DNA from: Vibrio hepatarius
GTDB taxonomy: Bacteria; Pseudomonadota; Gammaproteobacteria; Enterobacterales; Vibrionaceae
Assembly: GCF_001274785.1 (NCBI RefSeq)
Contig: NZ_LHPI01000001.1
Span: 558,001-622,000, forward strand
Direction: 5' to 3'
DNA length: 64,000 nt
Shown: positions 1-7,926 of the stretch, one piece after another
Numbering within the stretch: the first letter of the stretch is position 1
Layout: each line of letters starts with the position of its first letter
Position numbers and translations under genes: made by a program
Notes under the pieces: model-generated
The model's input: only the letters and a program-made list of their open reading frames with translations
The model's database searches: none
Told to the model about the DNA's origin: nothing

Positions 1-320
1 CGAATGTCGAGATTAAACATGTCGACCTAAATGAATCGATGGTACGAGCGATCGCACGCCAAGCGGAAGCGGAAAGGTCACGTCGAGCGAAAGTGATTCA
101 CGCTTCGGGTGAGATGGAAGCATCAGAAAAACTGGTCGAGGCGGCAAATCGATTAGCCGAAGAACCAAACGCAATCATGCTGCGCTATCTACAAACGTTA
201 ACGGAAATTGCGGCAGAAAAAAGCTCGACGATACTATTCCCAATGCCAACGTCAATGATGGAAGGGCTGTTTAAAACCGTAGAGAGGCACGAACAACATA
301 AAGACAAACACGATCAATAA
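1..320 (+). CDS. Slipin/stomatin-family (SPFH) membrane protein, C-terminal part
   Basis: The gene is cut by the left edge. The reading frame is open from base 3, so the ATG at 39 is internal. Visible residues include VEIKHVDL, then a charged helix with [14 protein letters not shown], and a tail with [13 protein letters not shown] followed by ILFPMPTSM. This is the end of the band-7 domain and the coiled-coil tail of bacterial slipins, which form oligomeric rings at the inner membrane. The N-terminal membrane anchor lies outside the window. Slipins often pair with an NfeD-like partner, which cannot be checked here. Family assignment is firm; the exact role is unknown. Confidence 0.85.
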   Translation, partial: NVEIKHVDLNESMVRAIARQAEAERSRRAKVIHASGEMEASEKLVEAANRLAEEPNAIMLRYLQTLTEIAAEKSSTILFPMPTSMMEGLFKTVERHEQHKDKHDQ

Positions 321-347
321 ACAATAACAATTCTTGTTTAACTTTGG

Positions 348-382
348 TTGTGACTGGAGTAATTGTTATGTTATAACATAAC
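348..382 (+). promoter_or_regulatory. Candidate sigma-70 promoter overlapped by a Zur (zinc uptake regulator) box
   Basis: The block TTGTTATGTTATAACAT (363-379) lies inside a 23-bp window (360-382) that matches the gammaproteobacterial Zur consensus, as I recall it, at about 17 of 22 defined positions. The half-sites are TGTTATG and TATAACA around a central T. Bases 365-382 are also a perfect 18-bp palindrome. A -35-like TTGTGA (348-353) and a -10-like TATAAC (372-377) are 18 bp apart, so a bound repressor would cover the -10. The site lies 30 bp before the importer start codon. Read by eye; no matrix score was run. Confidence 0.6.
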
Positions 383-411
383 CGTTATTCAAGTCAGGAC
401 TACTACATTTC

Positions 412-1941
412 ATGAAGAAAATCATTTTTGCGGCGATCGCGATGATCGCCGTTTATCTTGTTTGGAGTATTAACTCCGCCAAACCAACAAATAACACGCT
501 TACTATTTCTGGCCCGTTTGAGTTTCACGGTACGGACATGGCTAAAGATGGTCATATCTACAGTCGATTAGGGGTCACTCAGTCTCTTACGCAACTTAAA
601 ACAACTGGCGAAGTCGTCCCGCTGCTGGCAGAGCGTTGGAGTGTCGACGAAAACGGCACGCGTTGGCAGTTCGAGATCCGTCAAGGTGTCAAATTCCATG
701 ATGGACAATCGTTGAGCGCGAAAGATGTGGCCGCGTCGTTACTGCGCGCTAAGATCATGCCGGGCGTGTTTGCCAAAGTGCCAGTAAAAGCAATCAATGC
801 CCAAGGGCAAAATTTGGAGATTGTACTTGAGACACCTTACTTGCCGCTGCTTAACACGCTCGCTCACTTTAGCTTGGGTGTGCTTTCTGCAGACTCTTTT
901 GATAGCGAAGGTAATATTGTCCAATTTAATGCTACTGGCCCGTATCAAGTCGTAGAGCTAGTCGCACCGCACAAAGTCTCTTTGACGCGATTCAATGATT
1001 ACTGGGGCAATAAAGCCAGCATTGAGAAAGTGGAATACTTAGCGGGACACCGCTCTGAAAGCCGAGCGTTGCAAGTGCAAAGTGGCCAAACCGACATTGC
1101 TTATACCATTGATGCGATCAGTAAGCAGAATCTTGAGAATACCGACAACGTTGCAGTGCAAAGCGTCAACCTACCGAGAACGGTGCTGCTGAAAGTCAAT
1201 AATCACCACCCTTATCTTTCTGATTCGAAAGCAAGGCAAGCCATTAGTTTAGCGATAAACCGTGAAGGGATCGCAAGCAATGTGTTGTATGCGCCGGGTA
1301 GTGAAGCGTATCAGTTGTTTAGTTCGTCTCAGAACGAATGGCATGTTGACCAACATAAGCCGAAACGAAATCTTGAGTTATCTCGCCAGCTACTTACCGA
1401 ACTGGGCTGGAGAAAAGGCGATAATGGTATATTGCAACGTGAAGGTAAGCCGTTCAAACTCACTTTGGTAACCTACTCTGACCGACCAGAATTACCGATG
1501 ATCGCGACAGCACTGCAAAATCAATTGTTGGATATCGGCGTTCAGATCGAGGTGAGTATCGATAATTCAAGTGTGATTCCTGCGGGCCATCACGACAATA
1601 CACTAGAGCTTGCTTTAATCGCGCGAAATTTTGGTATGACAGGCAGTCCGCTTCCAGTGTTATACAAAGACTTTACCAATAAGAAAGGTAGCGATTGGGG
1701 CCATATGAACTGGCACTCTGAACAACTGCAGAACGACCTAACCAAGTTAGTGTCAGTATCAGATCCTGCGCAGCAGCATCAATTAACTCAGAGTATCGCT
1801 ACGGTGCTTGCTCAAGAGCTGCCAGTTATTCCGATTGTTTATAGCAGTCAGCATGTTGCGTACAACAAATCACTAACAGGTTTGGTTGTCGACCCGTTTG
1901 AAATTGATTACCGATTGTCGGAGCTCTCTTTCAATGATTAA
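412..1941 (+). CDS. ABC transporter substrate-binding protein, peptide/nickel/opine family (SBP_bac_5)
   Basis: This is the extracytoplasmic binding protein of an importer. The 509-residue product starts with a hydrophobic signal or anchor (about residues 5-20) and has no lipobox cysteine. Family features include VVPLLAERWSVDENGTRWQFEIR, given here only as the pattern 'LAERW...W.F.IR', then GVKFHDGQ and the ending PVIPIVYSS. Length matches NikA/DppA/OppA-type proteins. It is the first gene of an operon with two permeases and a double ATPase, and it overlaps the next gene by 8 bp. The upstream Zur-like box suggests zinc or a zinc-ligand complex as cargo; this is inference, because family 5 proteins carry peptides, nickel chelates, opines and sugars. 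No metallophore synthesis gene is in the window. Confidence 0.85.
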   Translation: MKKIIFAAIAMIAVYLVWSINSAKPTNNTLTISGPFEFHGTDMAKDGHIYSRLGVTQSLTQLKTTGEVVPLLAERWSVDENGTRWQFEIRQGVKFHDGQSLSAKDVAASLLRAKIMPGVFAKVPVKAINAQGQNLEIVLETPYLPLLNTLAHFSLGVLSADSFDSEGNIVQFNATGPYQVVELVAPHKVSLTRFNDYWGNKASIEKVEYLAGHRSESRALQVQSGQTDIAYTIDAISKQNLENTDNVAVQSVNLPRTVLLKVNNHHPYLSDSKARQAISLAINREGIASNVLYAPGSEAYQLFSSSQNEWHVDQHKPKRNLELSRQLLTELGWRKGDNGILQREGKPFKLTLVTYSDRPELPMIATALQNQLLDIGVQIEVSIDNSSVIPAGHHDNTLELALIARNFGMTGSPLPVLYKDFTNKKGSDWGHMNWHSEQLQNDLTKLVSVSDPAQQHQLTQSIATVLAQELPVIPIVYSSQHVAYNKSLTGLVVDPFEIDYRLSELSFND

Positions 1942-2881
1942 CATGCTCCTCAAGCGATTATTGCAAGCCGGCTTTGTGGCTTGGGCGGTGGGCAGTCTTA
2001 CCTTTTTGATGATGAGACTACTCCCCGGCGATATCGCTTATCGTATCGCTGCAGGTCGCTATGGTTACGATTTTGTCGATTTAGACGCAGCTCAGTTAGT
2101 TTCATCAGAGTTAGGGTTTGATCGCTCGCCGTTTGAACAATATATCGCGTGGATGTGGGACTTACTGCATCTCAACTTGGGCAACTCTCTGGTGAGTGGC
2201 GAACCCGTAGTTGAATCGGTGGTACACCATTTAGGTTACTCCGTCGCTTTGGCACTGTGCGCGATAGCGATTTCGTTACTCATTGCGTTTCCGGTTGGCG
2301 TTCATTGTGGTAAGTACCCCGGTGGTTGGCTTGACCGATTGTCTGTGTCGCTATCTGTATTTCTGCGTTCGGCGCCCGTATTTGTGGTTGGTCTGGTACT
2401 GATCATTTTGTTTGCGCTGCATCTAGGCTGGTTTCCAGTTTCGGGATTTGGCCGACCAGAACATATTGTGTTGCCAAGTATCGCACTCGCATTGACCTTA
2501 GCTGCACTTTCTAATCGGATGATTAAAAACGAAGCTTACGGCGTATTTCGTTCGACTTATTATCGTTTCGCTCGCTATAAAGGACTGAGTGAGTCGCGTG
2601 CGTATGAAAGACATGCACGTTTAAACATCGCTTTGCCGATCATTGCCTTTTTAGGCGTACAAACCGTCGGGCTGATTGAAGGGATTGTGATGATAGAGTC
2701 ACTGTTCTCTTGGCCTGGAATTGGTCACGCACTCACGCACGCGATATTTGCCCGCGATATACCTGTGATTCAAGGTGCGGCGCTCATGATGGGATTGATG
2801 TTTGTTTTTATCAATACCGCAGTGGATGTGTGCCATTACGTGTTTGACCCAAGAGTCAGACAAGAGAGGGTGGTTTTATGA
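1934..2881 (+). CDS. ABC transporter permease, DppB/NikB type
   Basis: This is the first inner-membrane subunit of the importer (315 residues from the chosen start). The ATG at 1934 overlaps the binding-protein stop and begins MINMLLKRLL, the usual short cytoplasmic start before helix 1; an upstream in-frame ATG at 1886 would bury 50 bases in the previous gene and is not favoured. The early motif FLMMRLLPGD corresponds to the FxxxRxxPGDP signature of DppB-type permeases. The C-terminal part holds the BPD_transp_1 domain with about five more helices and IESLFSWPGIGHALTHAI near the end. It overlaps the next gene by four bases (ATGA), indicating translational coupling. Confidence 0.88.
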   Translation: MINMLLKRLLQAGFVAWAVGSLTFLMMRLLPGDIAYRIAAGRYGYDFVDLDAAQLVSSELGFDRSPFEQYIAWMWDLLHLNLGNSLVSGEPVVESVVHHLGYSVALALCAIAISLLIAFPVGVHCGKYPGGWLDRLSVSLSVFLRSAPVFVVGLVLIILFALHLGWFPVSGFGRPEHIVLPSIALALTLAALSNRMIKNEAYGVFRSTYYRFARYKGLSESRAYERHARLNIALPIIAFLGVQTVGLIEGIVMIESLFSWPGIGHALTHAIFARDIPVIQGAALMMGLMFVFINTAVDVCHYVFDPRVRQERVVL

Positions 2882-3666
2882 GCTTTTCCAAACGCTATTT
2901 TGTTAGCACCTCGATTATCGCTTTATTAGTCTGCTTCTCGTTGTTTGTGAAATTGGGATTGAATGCTGATCCCGCGACACAGAATTTAGACAACGCTTTT
3001 GCAACACCATCTTTCATTGAGCCACTTGGTACCGATCAATACGGTCGCAGCAATGCCGCTCGTTTGGCCGATGCGATTAGCAACTCGCTACTAATCGCCG
3101 TTTCCAGCGTTGTGATCGCGGTGTCGGTCGCATTGGTCAGTGGTGTCTACGCGGGCTGGTTTGGTGGTTGGTTTGATCGCATCTGTTCGGTACTCGTCAA
3201 TATGGTGATGGCATTACCGGGTTTGGTGCTGGTGCTGTTGTTTGGTGCGCTGATTCCCGGTTCGTTTTCGTTTTTGTTACTCGGCATCGCTTTAACCATG
3301 TGGGCTGAGTTGTTTCGCGTGATTCGCAGCAGAACGCAAAAGCTATGCAAATCGCCTGAGTTTGAAAATTCACGTCTGCTTGGTTTTGGGCGCATTTATC
3401 GCTTTCGCATGCATTTGTGGCCATACCTAAAAGCTGATGTGTTTACCTTGGCTTGTTTTGGCGCAGGAAACGCCATCCTAGCTCTGGCTTCATTGGGTTT
3501 CCTTTATGTTGGGTTGCGTCCACCGCAAGCGGAGCTCGGAATGATGATGGTGGAGCTGTTCAGGTATTACCAAGTGGCTCCTTGGGTTTTAGTCCAGCCC
3601 GTTATTACCCTGATGTTGCTGATATTTAGCTTTTACTCGTTAGCCAAAGGAAGGGAATTAAAATGA
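2878..3666 (+). CDS. ABC transporter permease, DppC/NikC type
   Basis: This is the second inner-membrane subunit (262 residues). It has one N-terminal helix (about 9-26), then a periplasmic segment containing PLGTDQYGRS, the diagnostic GTDxxGRD-like motif of DppC-type permeases, then five or six helices. It is shorter than the usual 280-300 residues because the N-terminal region is compact. It overlaps the genes on both sides by four bases. It should form a heterodimeric channel with the preceding permease. Substrate specificity cannot be read from this subunit. Confidence 0.88.
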   Translation: MSFSKRYFVSTSIIALLVCFSLFVKLGLNADPATQNLDNAFATPSFIEPLGTDQYGRSNAARLADAISNSLLIAVSSVVIAVSVALVSGVYAGWFGGWFDRICSVLVNMVMALPGLVLVLLFGALIPGSFSFLLLGIALTMWAELFRVIRSRTQKLCKSPEFENSRLLGFGRIYRFRMHLWPYLKADVFTLACFGAGNAILALASLGFLYVGLRPPQAELGMMMVELFRYYQVAPWVLVQPVITLMLLIFSFYSLAKGRELK

Positions 3667-5108
3667 CGGTATTAAACCTTGGTGCATTGCAGGTAAACAA
3701 AGGTACGCAGTGCGTTGTCGAGCCACTTTCGCTGTCATTAGATAAAGGTGAGTCGATCACAATTCTTGGTGAGACTGGGTCAGGCAAAAGCTTGTTTGCT
3801 AAAGCGATACTCGGCGATCTACCGGCAGGGTTTCGTTCGGAAGGCGCTATCCTGCTGAACGGGCGACGCATCGATAACTTAAATTGCAATCAACGACAAA
3901 GTTTATGGGGCAAGCACATTGCGGTATTGCCACAAGAACCAATGCTGGCGTTGAGTCCGTTAATGAAAGTAGGTGAACAGGTCAATGAAGTGTTTCGCTG
4001 GGTTGTCGGACTAAACAAACAGACGGCGTTAAACAATACTCATAAAACACTTGCCAATCTTTCACTTGAGCAAGCTGCAGTCAAATATCCAGTTGAGATA
4101 TCTGGCGGTATGGCGCAGCGTAGCGCGTTTGCGTGCGCGCAAGCTGCGGGTGGAGAGTTATTAATCGCGGATGAGCCGACGAAAGGATTGGACAAACAGA
4201 GCAAGCAACAAGTTATTGACGCGCTGCAGGAACATAAACAGCGGCACGCGCTAATTACAATTACACACGATCTGGATGTTGCCCGTGCATTAGGCGGCAA
4301 AGTGTACGTGTTGTTGAAAGGTCGCTGGGTGGCATGCAATAAAACGTTCGATGAATGGGAAAATGATCACAGTGATGACTATTCGCAATCATTGATTCGT
4401 TCAAGTCGTTACTGGGAACGATCCGTTGCCAATTGTGATTCAGAAGTGCTGTTGGAGCTAAACAAGCTTGAAGTTGGTTATGGTGGTAAATCGCTATTTA
4501 AACCGCTTTCATTCTCAATCCGGCAAGGTGAAGTCGTCGGCTTTGCTGGGCCAAGTGGTTGTGGAAAATCTACGCTCGCTGACGTGTTGCTCGGTCTAAA
4601 ACGTCCTCAAAGTGGCGAAGTACGTTCTTATGTGGCATTTGGTTCTGCAGAGCGACTTAAGCTATACCAAGACCCTCCACAGTCGTTTGCGTCGAGTGTG
4701 TCGTTAAGAAAGCAGCTTAATGATGTATGTCAGCTTCATAGTATTGAACCTTGGCAAATTGACCGCTTGGCAGATGAGCTAAAAATCTCGCCTGAGGTCT
4801 TAGAGCGTTCAGCGGAACACGTATCTGGCGGTGAGTTGCAACGCGTTGCGATTTTGCGAGTGTTGTTATTAAAGCCAAAGCTGTTAGTTGCGGATGAGCC
4901 AACCACGCGCTTGGACCCACACATCGCGAGAGACACTCTAAATCTGATCATCAATAGCGCAAAATCCGTAGGCTGTGCTCTGGTTTTGATTAGTCATAAC
5001 GAAGATGAACTTCAGGCTTACTGTCACAAAGTAGTGCGCTTTAATAACCAAGGAGAAGAAGAGCAGAGTGAAGTGACTTTACAACAAGCATTTGTTTCTC
5101 TTGGTTAA
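3663..5108 (+). CDS. ABC transporter ATP-binding protein with two fused nucleotide-binding domains
   Basis: This supplies both ATPases in one 481-residue chain, replacing separate DppD/DppF or NikD/NikE. Domain 1 (about 1-240) has Walker A GETGSGKS, signature ISGGMAQR and Walker B LLIADEPTKGLD. Domain 2 (about 260-481) has GPSGCGKS, VSGGELQR and LLVADEPTTRLD. Both sites look intact. The protein is compact compared with YejF or GsiA (about 530-620 residues) because the C-terminal oligopeptide-transporter extension of each half is largely missing. It is the last gene of the operon, and no strong terminator follows. Confidence 0.88.
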   Translation: MTVLNLGALQVNKGTQCVVEPLSLSLDKGESITILGETGSGKSLFAKAILGDLPAGFRSEGAILLNGRRIDNLNCNQRQSLWGKHIAVLPQEPMLALSPLMKVGEQVNEVFRWVVGLNKQTALNNTHKTLANLSLEQAAVKYPVEISGGMAQRSAFACAQAAGGELLIADEPTKGLDKQSKQQVIDALQEHKQRHALITITHDLDVARALGGKVYVLLKGRWVACNKTFDEWENDHSDDYSQSLIRSSRYWERSVANCDSEVLLELNKLEVGYGGKSLFKPLSFSIRQGEVVGFAGPSGCGKSTLADVLLGLKRPQSGEVRSYVAFGSAERLKLYQDPPQSFASSVSLRKQLNDVCQLHSIEPWQIDRLADELKISPEVLERSAEHVSGGELQRVAILRVLLLKPKLLVADEPTTRLDPHIARDTLNLIINSAKSVGCALVLISHNEDELQAYCHKVVRFNNQGEEEQSEVTLQQAFVSLG

Positions 5109-5170
5109 TTTTAGGGCGAGATGATGGCTTTTCATTATCACTAGTTTTTGATCTTAACGGCGGATGTTAT

Positions 5171-5312
5171 CTTGTTCGAAAATTTTGAATGTCTATATCG
5201 GGTTTTGTCGATTTTTAATCTTGGCCAAACCACCTAAACTTTATTTCAACGCATGAGAGGCAACAAATTAGACTTTTCATTGCTTGTTTGAAAATTTTGA
5301 GGATATAGACAT
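5171..5312 (+). repeat. Paired direct and inverted repeats in the doxX leader
   Basis: An 18-bp element, CTTGTTCGAAAATTTTGA (5171-5188), recurs with one mismatch as CTTGTTTGAAAATTTTGA (5283-5300). The bases after the two copies form a perfect 11-bp inverted repeat: ATGTCTATATC (5189-5199) and GATATAGACAT (5302-5312). The second arm covers the end of the Shine-Dalgarno sequence (GAGG, 5299-5302) and the first two bases of the start codon. If transcription begins before 5189, the two arms could pair and hide the translation start. Otherwise they may be protein-binding sites. Confidence 0.5.
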
Positions 5313-5748
5313 GAACGCATTAATCAAGAAATTAGCAGAATCAAAAGCAGGATACGAAACACTTGCACTACGTTTTCCAATTGGCATTATTTTTATGGCG
5401 CACGGTGCACAGAAGTTGTTTGGTTGGTTTGGCGGCTATGGCTTGGAAGGTACAGGTCAATGGATGGCGTCAATCGGCTTAGGTCCTGGTGTTGTGATGG
5501 CATTCTTAGCGGGCAGTGCTGAGTTCTTTGGTGGTTTGTTTATTCTTCTTGGTTTACTGACTCGTCCAGCCGCAGTTGCGTTGTCATTCACTATGTTAGT
5601 GGCGATTTTCTCGGTGCATTTTGCTAACGGTTTGTTCATGGCAAACAACGGTTATGAGTTTGGTTTAGCCTTGCTAGCTGCGAGTGTGTCACTGGCTATC
5701 TCTGGTGCTGGTAAGTTCTCTCTAGACAGCAAGATTGCGAGCAAATAA
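5311..5748 (+). CDS. DoxX family membrane protein
   Basis: A small inner-membrane protein of 145 residues. The ATG at 5311 is preceded by GAGG at a good distance; an earlier in-frame ATG at 5284 lacks a ribosome-binding site. Four transmembrane helices are visible, with the family hallmark RFPIGIIFMAHGAQKLFGWF, followed by GGYGLEGTGQWM and ALLGLLTRPAA-like text. DoxX proteins are linked to thiol/oxidative stress membrane complexes in some bacteria, but the biochemical role of most members is unknown. It appears to be transcribed alone and ends in a strong shared terminator. Confidence 0.85.
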   Translation: MNALIKKLAESKAGYETLALRFPIGIIFMAHGAQKLFGWFGGYGLEGTGQWMASIGLGPGVVMAFLAGSAEFFGGLFILLGLLTRPAAVALSFTMLVAIFSVHFANGLFMANNGYEFGLALLAASVSLAISGAGKFSLDSKIASK

Positions 5749-5775
5749 CAACTGCTGAAGCTGTTAAAGTTAAAG

Positions 5776-5812
5776 CACAGGAGCCGTGATCACTCGCGGT
5801 TCCTGTGTTTTT
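5776..5812 (+). terminator. Rho-independent terminator after doxX, possibly bidirectional
   Basis: The stem CACAGGAGCCG pairs with CGGTTCCTGTG across a short loop (one G-U pair) and is followed by a run of five T. It lies between convergent genes, the DoxX gene and the minus-strand mscS-like gene that ends at 5825. Confidence 0.8.
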
Positions 5813-5824
5813 GCATAGAGTAAT

Positions 5825-6688
5825 TTAGGACTTGCTGCGAACGATATGAATCGCGCCATCCAAATGCACATCACGCTGTGGAAAGGCGATTTCGATGCCG
5901 TGTTGTTTGAATACTTCGTCAATCTCAAATCGGATTAGACTGCTTACTTTACGTATTCCACCATCTGCCTTTGAGTTAATCCAAAAATAGGACTCGAACA
6001 CCAACGCATTGTCACCGAAGTCTTGAAAGAACACTTCAGCCGCCGGGCTAGGGAGCACTTGCTCTTGCTTAGCGGTTATCTCTTGCATCAGTTTAGCAAC
6101 TAGCTTTACGTCACTGCCATAAGCGACGCCAACGCTGACTGAGCCTCTGACTAACTTATCTCTTAGTGTCCAGTTGACGACAGTGTTTTCGAGTAGTTTG
6201 CTGTTTGGTATCAGCATATGAACGCCGTCAACGCGCCGGATTCGGGTTGAGCGCGTATTAATTTGCTCAACTGTGCCTTTTGCACCGTCAATTTCCAGAA
6301 AATCGCCCAGACGAATGGGTTTCTCCCCAATAAGAATCCAACCACTAATAAAATTGTTGATGATGTTCTGTGCGCCAAAACCAAAACCAATCGCGATTGC
6401 ACCCGAGAGAAAAGCAAAGGCGGTAATAGGTATGTTGATCATGGATAGTGAGGTAAGAAAAATAACCGCTAGCGATAGCACGAACAAAATTCGCTCTACT
6501 AAATGGATCAGGTTCGGGTCTTTACCTGCTTTTGAAAGGCGTGAAGAGATGGTTTTGATCACCACTCTAGATAACCAAAGGCTGAGGATTATCCATGTTG
6601 GTATCATTAATACAGCCCACACGGTGATAGGGCGTTCATTAAAGGTAAACAACGTCATTTCAAGAACGGCGATGATTTGCTCAAGCAT
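5825..6688 (-). CDS. MscS-family small-conductance mechanosensitive channel
   Basis: A 287-residue channel that would release solutes on hypo-osmotic shock. There is an N-terminal helix (about 20-42) and two more between 60 and 115. The third, pore-lining helix and the start of the beta domain read AIGFGFGAQNIINNFISGW, with the Gly/Ala-rich pattern and the GLGFALQ-like block typical of MscS. The cytoplasmic beta domain follows (GDFLEIDGAKGTVEQI, then TRIRRVDGVHMLIPNS). Length matches E. coli MscS (286). It is a single gene, convergent with doxX. Confidence 0.92.
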   Translation of the reverse strand: MLEQIIAVLEMTLFTFNERPITVWAVLMIPTWIILSLWLSRVVIKTISSRLSKAGKDPNLIHLVERILFVLSLAVIFLTSLSMINIPITAFAFLSGAIAIGFGFGAQNIINNFISGWILIGEKPIRLGDFLEIDGAKGTVEQINTRSTRIRRVDGVHMLIPNSKLLENTVVNWTLRDKLVRGSVSVGVAYGSDVKLVAKLMQEITAKQEQVLPSPAAEVFFQDFGDNALVFESYFWINSKADGGIRKVSSLIRFEIDEVFKQHGIEIAFPQRDVHLDGAIHIVRSKS

Positions 6689-6840
6689 TGAAGTAACTCC
6701 ATTTCAATCTATGCATGAAAATCGTCTTGTCGCGGCATCGAGAGGGAAAATTTTCAGTGAATCAGTCGATTATGGCGAAGTGTAGACACTTATAAGTATG
6801 GAAAATGAAGTGAAAAAGACAAAATCCTTTTGAAATTGTT

Positions 6841-6886
6841 GCGCAGAGTTTGTGAGCCACTCAATGGCTTTTTACAAAATCTGCGC
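6841..6886. repeat. Nested inverted repeat between mscS and the DUF2955 gene
   Basis: An outer 13-bp imperfect stem, GCGCAGAGTTTGT (6841-6853) with ACAAAATCTGCGC (6874-6886), encloses an inner stem AGCCA (6855-6859) with TGGCT (6865-6869). On the plus strand the inner stem is followed by TTTT. The structure begins just after the stop codon of the minus-strand DUF2955 gene, so it is most simply that operon's transcription end. Confidence 0.45.
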
Positions 6887-6891
6887 GGATT

Positions 6892-7926
6892 CTAATTATT
6901 CTCAAAAGTGAGTGGTTTGCCTTCTGTCAGTGATTTCTTTGCCATGTATAAATCCATTACAGCCGCCGCAACGATCATATAAATGCTGACGACAAAAATC
7001 TGTATGATGCGCTGATAGAAGCTGGCGGCAAAATCACCTTCTGGTGATTGAGCGACAGATAAAAGGATGACGAGAAAGGCGTCGAATACACCAGTATAAA
7101 TTGCCACTTTAGCGCTAGGAGAAAAAATCTTTTGGGCGGCGATAAAGCACAAAGTGCCGGTCAGTAGCACATAGAACTCGATACTCGGATTTAAACTTAC
7201 CAGCGTCAGCGCAGCTAAAGCAAATAATCCTCCTAAGCTATTGGTAAATATAAGATAAATACTAACTTTGGTACTTTTTTCGACGGTAGCTTGTAAAGAT
7301 AAAAGCGTGACAAAAATCATGAAGAGCAAATGATCTTTGGTTCCAAACCAATAGATGATGCATACAATCGGAAATGCAATCACTAATGCTCGAGCACTTT
7401 CTTTAATTCTCTCCTGAGTGGGTAGCAGTTCCGCTTTTTCCTCGGAATGTTTGCTTTGGTGGGGTATCAAGATATTAATCAGAACAAACAATAAGATTGC
7501 AATGGCTCCTGATGCTGCAATGCTCAAAGCGACCAATAGGGATTGGTTGGAGTAACCTTCGCCGAAAAATGGAATCACCACGATGCCAAATAGCGTTAAA
7601 GTGGCGAGGAAGTTCCATTTCGGGTCGATAAACGCGTAGTAACTCCAAAACATCACAAGCGCAATGGTGAGCAGCATCGGAAATGGATATTGATTTAGCC
7701 CTAGCGACGCTACGCCAGCAATTGCGACTAAGCATAGCATCCCAAGCATCAGTTCATAGACTGTGTGCCAAGTTGGCGCTTGTTTGCCGACTAAAAATTT
7801 CGCCAGCAGTACGGGCATTATGTAGTCAAGTGTCCAGTCGAACATTGCTGTCAGTGCAATGGCAAATGTCATTGCGAGGGTAAAGCGCAGCGTTGCTCTT
7901 CCTGAGCTACTGAATTTATCGAACAT
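6892..7926 (-). CDS. DUF2955 / FUSC-like inner-membrane protein
   Basis: A 344-residue integral membrane protein. It has an N-terminal group of five or six helices, a short charged loop near 165-185 (QSKHSEEKAELLPTQERI region), and a second group of about five helices. This two-block pattern resembles the membrane halves of AaeB/FUSC aromatic-acid efflux proteins and fits the DUF2955 family, which is regularly paired with an HlyD-type adaptor. Its start overlaps the end of the upstream adaptor gene by 11 bp, so the two are translationally coupled. The exported substrate is unknown. Confidence 0.75.
   Translation of the reverse strand: MFDKFSSSGRATLRFTLAMTFAIALTAMFDWTLDYIMPVLLAKFLVGKQAPTWHTVYELMLGMLCLVAIAGVASLGLNQYPFPMLLTIALVMFWSYYAFIDPKWNFLATLTLFGIVVIPFFGEGYSNQSLLVALSIAASGAIAILLFVLINILIPHQSKHSEEKAELLPTQERIKESARALVIAFPIVCIIYWFGTKDHLLFMIFVTLLSLQATVEKSTKVSIYLIFTNSLGGLFALAALTLVSLNPSIEFYVLLTGTLCFIAAQKIFSPSAKVAIYTGVFDAFLVILLSVAQSPEGDFAASFYQRIIQIFVVSIYMIVAAAVMDLYMAKKSLTEGKPLTFENN

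Noticed and set aside
6273..6785. A plus-strand frame of 170 codons opposite mscS
   Set aside because: It is antisense to the conserved MscS pore and beta domains and has no recognisable product.
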